From Xanthobacteraceae bacterium (GTDB taxonomy: Bacteria; Pseudomonadota; Alphaproteobacteria; Rhizobiales; Xanthobacteraceae): a stretch of DNA of 39,143 bases. The DNA is taken from positions 1-39,143 of the forward strand of contig JASHPW010000024.1 of assembly GCA_030037895.1 (NCBI GenBank), written 5' to 3'. The notes under the pieces were generated by a model. That model saw only the letters and a program-made list of their open reading frames with translations, was not told the origin of the DNA and did no database searches. Within the stretch, counting starts at the first letter, position 1. The number at the start of each line of letters is the position of its first letter. A program made the position numbers and the translations under genes. Shown here piece by piece: positions 17,059-22,831 of this stretch.

Positions 17059-18636
17059 TTACGTCTCTGGGCCGGCCGCCGCCGAAGCGGTCGCTGCGGC
17101 GGATGCCGCGGTATAAGGGCCGAGCTCGGCGAATAGCGGTCCAAGAATCGCTTCATATTTGCGCCAGCGCCCCACCGCATTCCGATAGATTGGTTTGCGA
17201 ACCTGAACCGCACTGGCGGTGCGGATCGGCCGTTCGTTGCGGTAAAAATCGAGGCAATGCGCATCCCAGGCAAGGCCGCAATGGGAAACGATACGCCGCG
17301 CCACGCCCTCCAGATCGCCGACCAGCTCCTCGTAATGTACGTCCATGATGCGCCCGGGCGGCAGAACGCCGTGCCAATGCGCCATCAATTGCCGATAATG
17401 CCGATAGTAGCGGCCAAGCTCGGCGAGATCGTAAGTGTGCTCATGCCCTCTGGTGAAATGCATTGAGAAGCAGGACAGGCAGGTGTCGACGGGATCGCGC
17501 ACGGCGTGAATGATCGTGGCGTTGGGCAATACCAAATGGATGAGGCCGACAAAGAGAAAATTCACCGTCATCTTGTCGGTAATGCGCATTGCCGTCGGCG
17601 CCCGCTCCGTGACGCTGTCCACATAAAGCTTGCCCAAGGTGCGGAATTGCTCGGGCGACATTTCCAGCGTCATTTCCGGAAAACGGGGCGCGCCGGGCAG
17701 CCGATTGCGGATCGACCCCGCGACTTGATCGAGCAGCGGAATCTCGCCGGCACCGGAGATCTGCGGGTGGCTCGCCAATATCTGCTCGATGAGCGTCGTC
17801 CCCGAGCGCGTCATGCCGACAATGAACACGGGAGTTGCCGACGGCTCGCCGCAGCCTTGGCGCGCCTGAATAAAGTCGCGGCCGATCAATGCGCGGATCA
17901 GGTCCATCCGGCCAAGCGTGTCGGCTTCGTCGTAAACGATCTGCCGGCGCTTCAGCCGATTGGCGCTCGTGAGATGCGGTGACGCCGATTCGGGACGGTC
18001 CAGACTGTCATAGGCCTTGGCCAGTGCGAAATGCAGGTGCATCTGGTCTGCGATCGGAAGCGTCGCGGAATTCTCCGCCGCGTTCTCGAGCGCGGCGAGA
18101 TAACGGCCGCCGGCGGCGAAGGGCGTGATTGCGGCCAAATTGTCGTAATAGGAAAAATTCCCTGGCGCCAGATCGATAGCCCGTTCGAAGAATTGTTGCG
18201 CCTCCTTCAGCCGTCCTCTTTCTTTCAACAGCAGTCCCAGGTTGTTGTAAGCGCCGGCGAAGCGCGGGTTGCCCTTGATCGCTTGCCGGTATTTGGCCTC
18301 GGCTTCATCGAATCTCTCCAGCTCCGCAAGCGCGAGGCCCCAATTACAAAGCGCCTCGGGGTAATTGGGTTTCAGTTCAATGGCGCGTTGAAATGCGGTG
18401 GTCGCTGCCGCGAACTTGCCCAAGGCGCTGAGCGCGTGGCCGAGGTTGTTATGGATCTCCGGAAGAGCGGAGTTGAGTGCGATAATCCGCCCGTAGAGTT
18501 GAATCGCCTCGACAAACCGACCGGCTTGGTGACGCGTAAACGCATCTTTGCAAAGCGACAGCAGCTTGACGTCAAGCCGCATAAGCGCGGGATTGGTTGG
18601 GACTTTTTTTGATCGCGCGGGTAAAGAATTGGGCAC
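17059..18636 (-). CDS. TPR-sulfotransferase fusion
   Basis: The 525-residue protein has TPR repeats at about 25-225 (for example IHNNLGHALSALGKFAAATT and AYNNLGLLLKERGRLKEAQQ) and a sulfotransferase domain from ~268. VFIVGMTRSGTTLIEQILAS is the 5'-phosphosulfate-binding loop for PAPS, and IIHAVRDPVDTCLSCF holds the 3'-phosphate-binding RDP motif. It should transfer sulfate from PAPS to a protein or glycan. The position beside flaF and flagellin suggests a secreted or filament-linked acceptor, which is inference. The start is GTG 18636; ATG 18582 is an alternative. A CtrA-like box lies ~80 nt upstream. Confidence 0.88.
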   Translation of the reverse strand: MPNSLPARSKKVPTNPALMRLDVKLLSLCKDAFTRHQAGRFVEAIQLYGRIIALNSALPEIHNNLGHALSALGKFAAATTAFQRAIELKPNYPEALCNWGLALAELERFDEAEAKYRQAIKGNPRFAGAYNNLGLLLKERGRLKEAQQFFERAIDLAPGNFSYYDNLAAITPFAAGGRYLAALENAAENSATLPIADQMHLHFALAKAYDSLDRPESASPHLTSANRLKRRQIVYDEADTLGRMDLIRALIGRDFIQARQGCGEPSATPVFIVGMTRSGTTLIEQILASHPQISGAGEIPLLDQVAGSIRNRLPGAPRFPEMTLEMSPEQFRTLGKLYVDSVTERAPTAMRITDKMTVNFLFVGLIHLVLPNATIIHAVRDPVDTCLSCFSMHFTRGHEHTYDLAELGRYYRHYRQLMAHWHGVLPPGRIMDVHYEELVGDLEGVARRIVSHCGLAWDAHCLDFYRNERPIRTASAVQVRKPIYRNAVGRWRKYEAILGPLFAELGPYTAASAAATASAAAGPET

Positions 18637-18712
18637 GGGGGCCGTCCAAAATGGCGCTTCACCACAAGCCGGTTCGCAGCGCGCCGCCCCAGCACAATCG
18701 ATAAGGGATTAT

Positions 18713-18729
18713 GGTGAACGAGATGTTAA
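18713..18729 (-). promoter_or_regulatory. Candidate CtrA box upstream of TPR-sulfotransferase
   Basis: On the minus strand it reads TTAACATCTCGTTCACC, i.e. TTAA-N7-TTCACC, one base from the TTAA-N7-TTAACC consensus. It is ~77 nt upstream of the GTG start. Weaker than the boxes at 20881 and 27452. Confidence 0.45.
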
Positions 18730-18863
18730 CGGCGGGCTCGGCTCTCGCTTCCATTCGTCCGCCGCCGCCCTGATGCGGCGGAGAACATCGGCGGGCGTTC
18801 GCGGGGCTCGCGGATTGCGCCCTCGCCCCTCCGCGCAAGGTCCGTGAAAAAGGCGACCGGAGG

Positions 18864-19229
18864 TTAGTGTTTGCCGCGCAGGGCCGCGGCGATGCCGCGA
18901 TTGATCTTGATGATCGTTTGCAGGTGTCTTGGCTGCGGCTTGGTCATCAGCGAGAACGTCTCGCCCATGACGAAGGCGCCGATCTTGACGAGGTTGTCGC
19001 GGATCGTGGTCGGCAGCTTGTTGTCGGTCCGCACCACGGCGTCGATGAATACCGTCCAAAGCCGGCGATTGTACATGAGCGCGTCGTCGAGACCGCGCGG
19101 CTTGCCCTGCCAGGAATCGTGCACCTCCTGCAGTTTGGCGGCGGCTTTCAGGAGCAGGGTGGCTTCCAACTCGCGCGGCGGCACCGTTTCCCTGGCGGTT
19201 TTAGCGTAGGCTTGGCTGGCGTAGTGCAC
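18864..19229 (-). CDS. flaF: Flagellin synthesis regulator FlaF
   Basis: FlaF is an alphaproteobacterial cytosolic protein needed for flagellin production and export; in Caulobacter it works with the translational repressor FlbT. The 121-residue product shows the family pattern: ASQAYAKTARETVPPRELEA, ALMYNRRLWTVFIDAV, LPTTIRDNLVKIGAFV and LIxIN-type KINRGIAAAL at the end. It is transcribed in the same direction as flagellin, 232 nt behind it and past a strong terminator, so it probably has its own promoter. No flbT gene lies next to it. Confidence 0.92.
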   Translation of the reverse strand: MHYASQAYAKTARETVPPRELEATLLLKAAAKLQEVHDSWQGKPRGLDDALMYNRRLWTVFIDAVVRTDNKLPTTIRDNLVKIGAFVMGETFSLMTKPQPRHLQTIIKINRGIAAALRGKH

Positions 19230-19295
19230 GGTGGAGGTTTCCGTTCGCGGACAATCGGATTGCGCGGCTTCGCCAAAGCTTTGTACGGCTCGCCT

Positions 19296-19311
19296 GTTAA
19301 GATTCGATTAT
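19296..19311 (-). promoter_or_regulatory. Weak CtrA-like site upstream of flaF
   Basis: The minus strand reads ATAATCGAATCTTAAC, i.e. ATAA-N7-TTAAC, ~67 nt before the flaF ATG. The spacer contains GAATC, a GANTC site of the CcrM methylase. The first half is a poor match, so this is tentative. Confidence 0.3.
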
Positions 19312-19343
19312 TGATACCGTCGATGGAAGGCGCGATGACGGGA

Positions 19344-19380
19344 GCAAATAGCGAGTGGCCGTTGCTTCTTCGCTATTTGC
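19344..19380. repeat. 11-bp perfect inverted repeat between flagellin and flaF
   Basis: GCAAATAGCGA (19344-19354) is repeated as its exact complement at 19370-19380 around a 15-nt loop, with some further pairing outside (TGGAA and TTCCA). It lies between the flagellin terminator and the flaF promoter region. It has no T-run; it may be an operator, a second terminator hairpin or a mRNA stabiliser. Confidence 0.6.
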
Positions 19381-19402
19381 CGTTTTCCATTGGCTATTCG
19401 GC

Positions 19403-19434
19403 AAAAAAGAGCGGCGGGGTTTTCGCCCCGCCGC
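19403..19434 (-). terminator. Rho-independent terminator of flagellin
   Basis: In the flagellin direction the sequence is GCGGCGGGG, a 6-nt loop, CCCCGCCGC (19434-19411), then TC and a run of six T (19408-19403). This is a textbook intrinsic terminator 28 nt past the flagellin stop. Confidence 0.93.
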
Positions 19435-19461
19435 CTTTGTCCGAACCTGTACCAGAAGAAG

Positions 19462-20607
19462 TTAGCTGAACAGCTTGAGCACCGACTGGTTCGCCTGGTT
19501 GGCGATCGACAGTGCCGAGATTTCCAACTGCTGTTGGGTCTGCTCGGTGAGCAGGTCGGCGCTCTCCTCGTTCTGGTCGGCCGCCACCAGGTTGCTGGCG
19601 CCGGTCTGCAACGTGTTGATCATGTTGGTTGTGAACGTCTGCCGGGTGCCGATAACGCCGGAATTGGTGCCGAACGTCTCGGTCTGGGTTTGCACCAGCG
19701 TGATCGCGTCGTTGATGTCGCTAATCGCGCCGGTGAGCGCGGTGCTGTCCTGGAAGGACCCGGCGCCCGAGCCGCTGATCGTCGACAGTCCAAGGCCCGC
19801 TGCGTCGTAATTCACGCCGTCAATGGTCAATGAACTCGTCCCGGCCGCGTCGAAGTTGATTATCAGATTGTCGCCGTTCAGGAGATTGACGCCGTTGTAG
19901 CCGGCGTCCGAAGCCATCTCATTGATCTGCGTCAGCAGCGTGTTGTAGTTGTCTTGCAGCGTGGTGCGGGTGGAACTCGTGCCGTAGACGGCGTTATTGG
20001 CGGTGGCGCTGGTGGTCAAACCAAGGGTCGCCGTCAACGCATTGGCGTCAATCGTGAAGCTCGTGCCGGGCGAGTTGGCGGTGAGCACGATTTCGCCGTT
20101 GTGGTCGCTTGCGGTCAAGGCGCCGGCGCTGCCGAGGCCGGTTACCGCATTGATCGCGGCTTCGATTTGGCTCGCGGTTTCGCTCACCGATACGGAGACC
20201 GCATAGACGCTCCCGCCCACCGAGATGCTGAGAACGCCCGCCGTCGCGACCGTGGCGGTGGTGACGGTGGTCGATCCGGTCGTCGTCGCCACGTCCTGGC
20301 TGGCCTGCTGCGCCTGCTGCACCGTGGACAGCGCCTGTTCGAGCAGGCTGGTCAGGCCGGTGAGGCCGTTGGTGGCCGCGTCGATGGTTTGCTGGCCCTG
20401 TCCGATCTGGTCGAGCAAGGAGGAGAGCGAGTTGGCGGTGTTGGTCAGATTCTGCGACGTGAAATAGGCGCTCGGATTTTGGGCGGCGGAGTTGACCGCG
20501 TCGCCGGTGGCAAGCGCTTCCTGGGTGGTCGTCAGTTCGGCGGACGTTTGCTGCAGCGATAGCAGGTTCTGCCGAATACCCGCCGTCAAGGTGACGTTAC
20601 TGGACAT
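19462..20607 (-). CDS. fliC: Flagellin
   Basis: The filament subunit, 381 residues. The N-terminal D0/D1 helices (SSNVTLTAGIRQNLLSLQQT, then TGDAVNSAAQNPSAYFTSQN) and C-terminal ISALSIANQANQSVLKLFS are conserved flagellin ends. The variable middle (about 120-205) is an IN-like module (GVLSISVGGSVYAVSVSVSE) related to those in FlgE. It is Ser/Thr-rich and Cys-free, suited to surface glycosylation. GAAGGG lies ~8 nt upstream of ATG 20607. A strong terminator follows, so it is monocistronic. I did not find a convincing sigma-54 or sigma-28 site in its leader. Confidence 0.96.
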   Translation of the reverse strand: MSSNVTLTAGIRQNLLSLQQTSAELTTTQEALATGDAVNSAAQNPSAYFTSQNLTNTANSLSSLLDQIGQGQQTIDAATNGLTGLTSLLEQALSTVQQAQQASQDVATTTGSTTVTTATVATAGVLSISVGGSVYAVSVSVSETASQIEAAINAVTGLGSAGALTASDHNGEIVLTANSPGTSFTIDANALTATLGLTTSATANNAVYGTSSTRTTLQDNYNTLLTQINEMASDAGYNGVNLLNGDNLIINFDAAGTSSLTIDGVNYDAAGLGLSTISGSGAGSFQDSTALTGAISDINDAITLVQTQTETFGTNSGVIGTRQTFTTNMINTLQTGASNLVAADQNEESADLLTEQTQQQLEISALSIANQANQSVLKLFS

Positions 20608-20949
20608 AGTCGTAAACCCTTCTGGTTACAGGCCGTACTGGCTTGCACTTGCTGTACGTGCCGTGCCGGCGCGTGCATGGTCCGATCGAAACGATCGACC
20701 GCCGAAGGTTTGCCGCATTTCGCTTAAAGACGCGTAAATCTGGGTACGGCTGATGACGCCGGCATAAATTTGCGGCCCGACGCCGGGGAATCGCGCGCTA
20801 TTTGGGGCCGTCAGAGTTTTGCGTTCGCCACGCCGGCGCCGCAGATATTTCGATGTGTTCGGCGGTTTTCGCGCGTCCGCTTAATCCGATATTAACCACT
20901 CATGTTCACTGGTGGTTAACCATAATCGGAAACTTACAGCGCCAATCCG
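20608..20949. other. Divergent flagellin / glycosyltransferase intergenic region
   Basis: This 342-nt region should carry the flagellin promoter and leader on the minus strand and the glycosyltransferase-like gene promoter on the plus strand. Near the flagellin end, 20679-20700 (GGTCCGATCGAAACGATCGA and two more bases) is an almost perfect hairpin with one bulged base; it would lie in the flagellin leader and could be a site of post-transcriptional control. At the other end are two CtrA-like boxes. No ORF here looks real. Confidence 0.6.
20881..20923 (+). promoter_or_regulatory. Two tandem CtrA boxes
   Basis: TTAATCCGATATTAACC (20881-20897) is an exact TTAA-N7-TTAACC site. A second site, TTCA-N7-TTAACCAT, follows at 20905-20923. 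The pair ends 26 nt before ATG 20950. CtrA is the known alphaproteobacterial cell-cycle and motility regulator binding this sequence. Either the glycosyltransferase-like gene or flagellin, or both, could be the target. Confidence 0.75.
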
Positions 20950-21774
20950 ATGCACGGATCGTCGACGATACCTACGGCCTTCGAGATTGGTGCCGCCAGG
21001 TCCGCGGCCACCGCGCCCGCGACCGGCACAGCGGTCAACCTCGTCGTCGCGACGCCGTGCTTCGGCGGGCAGATTTCCGCTCTCTATGCGACATCGCTGT
21101 TCAAGCTGCAAAAACTGGTGCGGGGATACCGCGATTTTAACCTTAAGGTCCTGTTCAAGGACGGCGACGCGCTGATCACGCGGGCGCGCGCGAGCCTGAT
21201 AGCGCAGTTTCTCGAAGACGCAGCCGCGACCCATCTGTTGTTCGTCGATGCCGATATCGGTTTCGAGCCGCAGCAGGTCTTGCGTCTGATCGAATGCGGC
21301 GCCGACATGTGCGCCGCGATCTATCCGGTCAAGCTGATCGACTGGGGCAAGGTCAGATCGACCATCGCGGCCGCGCGTCCGCATCCGGCCGCCGCGTTGA
21401 ACTACGTGTTCGAGGTCGAGGATCCCAATGCCGTGACCGAAAAAGGCGGATTCGTCAAAGTCCGCTACGCCGGCACCGGCTTCCTCATGATCCGTCGCCA
21501 GGCATTGGAGCGGATGTGCGCGCGCTATCCGCAGCTGCAATATAAGCGCGACCATTCGCTCGATGCCGCGACCGCAAGCGACAGGAGATTCGCCCTGTTC
21601 GAATGCATGATCACGGAAGACGGCACTTACCTGAGCGAGGATTTCGCCTTCTGCAAGCGCTGGACCGACATCGGGGGCGAGATCTGGGCGGACCTCGGCA
21701 GCAAGCTCAGCCACGTCGGCTCGATGACATTTTGCGGCGATCTGTCTTCGCAGTTCGTCCCCGCCGGCGCGTAA
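20950..21774 (+). CDS. Glycosyltransferase-like protein with DxD motif
   Basis: This 274-residue protein starts a GT-A-like Rossmann fold at residue ~29 (VNLVVATPCFGGQISALYAT) and has HLLFVDADIGFEPQQVLRLI at 95-114, with D100 and D102 forming the nucleotide-sugar/metal DxD. FVKVRYAGTGFLMIRR and YLSEDFAFCKRW resemble the acceptor-side motifs of such enzymes. It probably transfers a sugar. Divergent placement beside flagellin suggests the filament or its glycan as acceptor; this is inference. ATG 20950 is 26 nt behind two CtrA boxes, so a short leader is expected; I see no strong Shine-Dalgarno. Confidence 0.7.
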   Translation: MHGSSTIPTAFEIGAARSAATAPATGTAVNLVVATPCFGGQISALYATSLFKLQKLVRGYRDFNLKVLFKDGDALITRARASLIAQFLEDAAATHLLFVDADIGFEPQQVLRLIECGADMCAAIYPVKLIDWGKVRSTIAAARPHPAAALNYVFEVEDPNAVTEKGGFVKVRYAGTGFLMIRRQALERMCARYPQLQYKRDHSLDAATASDRRFALFECMITEDGTYLSEDFAFCKRWTDIGGEIWADLGSKLSHVGSMTFCGDLSSQFVPAGA

Positions 21775-21781
21775 CGGCGCC

Positions 21782-22657
21782 TCAGGCCAGCAGATCGACC
21801 AGACTGCCGCTCACGCCGTCAGCGCTCAGAATGGATGCGGCGCTGCTTGCCATCTCCTCCGCCAACGACTCAACGGTGCTGCTGGAAGACGTGCTGGATT
21901 TGCTGGTGGAAGATGTGCTTGTGCCGGAAGTCGAGCTGGTGTCGGTGGAGGAGGTCGACGCACTCGACGAGGTGGTCGCCGTTGAAGAGGCCGCTTGCGG
22001 GCTGAAGGTGTCATTTTCGCTGCCGAAGCCAAGCGCGGCGGCGTCGTTACCACTGCCCGAAACGGTGACGGTCTCCGTGTCGTCTCTTGCGGTGATGACC
22101 AAGTTGCCGCTGGAGTTGATCGAAGCGGTCACGAAGGCACTACCGGAGTTTATGGCGTTGATCAGGTCACCGACGGTATCCGTTCCCGTCGACGTATATT
22201 GTGTCGTGTTGGTGCCGTCGCTGACGCTGAATGTGCCGCCCGGGAGAATCCCCAGGGCAAGAAGCGACGTGGTCGTCGTCACCGGCACGGTGCTCGTTCC
22301 GGTCGCCGGGGTTACCGACGCGCTCGATGAAGCGGTGCTCGTGGCCGCCGAAGTGGACGATGCGTCGGTCCCGCTTGATGACGAACTCGTCGACGTGCCG
22401 TTCAGCACGCTCTGCACCAGGGCCGAAATTTGGCTGTTGACGCGGTTCAAGGCGGTTTCATTGGCGATGCTGGACAGGCCTTTTGACAGGTCGGTCTCGG
22501 CCGTGCTCATGGTGTTGATCAGTGAATCGTCCGCCGTCGACGCTTGGCTTTGGGCTTGCGCCTCACTCCAATAGTTTTGATCCTGCTGGTAGAACGATTG
22601 GCTCTGGTTCCAGTAGCTTTGATCTTGCTGCCAGAACGAGACGCTTTGGATGCTCAT
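21782..22657 (-). CDS. Ser/Thr-rich orphan with FlgE-like IN domain
   Basis: I know no named family for the whole protein (291 residues). Residues 7-34 are two 14-residue repeats, SFWQQDQSYWNQSQ and SFYQQDQNYWSEAQ. A helical Gln/Asn/Ala stretch follows, then a Ser/Thr linker, a module at ~125-221, and a second Ser/Thr linker. The module (LLALGILPGGTFSVSDGTN, TDTVGDLINAINSG, ASINSSGNLVITA, ALGFGSENDTFSP) closely parallels the first insert in FlgE (TVGDLITAINGG, ALNSSNDLVLTG, VGFGSGNNSFDP). There is no Cys and no signal peptide. This fits a protein exported by the flagellar system and perhaps glycosylated. It converges on the glycosyltransferase-like gene, with 7 nt between. Confidence 0.8.
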   Translation of the reverse strand: MSIQSVSFWQQDQSYWNQSQSFYQQDQNYWSEAQAQSQASTADDSLINTMSTAETDLSKGLSSIANETALNRVNSQISALVQSVLNGTSTSSSSSGTDASSTSAATSTASSSASVTPATGTSTVPVTTTTSLLALGILPGGTFSVSDGTNTTQYTSTGTDTVGDLINAINSGSAFVTASINSSGNLVITARDDTETVTVSGSGNDAAALGFGSENDTFSPQAASSTATTSSSASTSSTDTSSTSGTSTSSTSKSSTSSSSTVESLAEEMASSAASILSADGVSGSLVDLLA

Positions 22658-22738
22658 GGCTTCTACCGTTTCGCGATCCGATCGCCCGCCCCGCGTTCAT
22701 GCCAAGATACCGTTAATTTAGCGTGTTCATACAGATGA

Positions 22739-22757
22739 TTTACGCTCGGTTAACCAT
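22739..22757 (+). promoter_or_regulatory. CtrA box upstream of TPR-glycosyltransferase
   Basis: TTTACGCTCGGTTAACCAT fits TTTA-N7-TTAACCAT, one base off the consensus. It is 75 nt before ATG 22832 and 82 nt before the divergent orphan gene. A further TTAA at 22713 lies nearby. Confidence 0.65.
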
Positions 22758-22831
22758 CTTGTCCGACTTTGCATGGCGACAGGGCGGGCACGAGCGACTT
22801 CGCGGCGGCTTCGTGCGGATTTCGGTCTCGC

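Noticed and set aside
18637-18863. Possible flbT gene next to flaF
   Set aside because: The 227-nt gap is too short for a ~140-residue FlbT and no frame shows its motifs.
20644-20665. Sigma-54 site before flagellin (GGCACG and GC on the minus strand)
   Set aside because: The GG to GC spacing is 8 and not 10, and the -12 box reads GCAAG. Not acceptable as a sigma-54 promoter.
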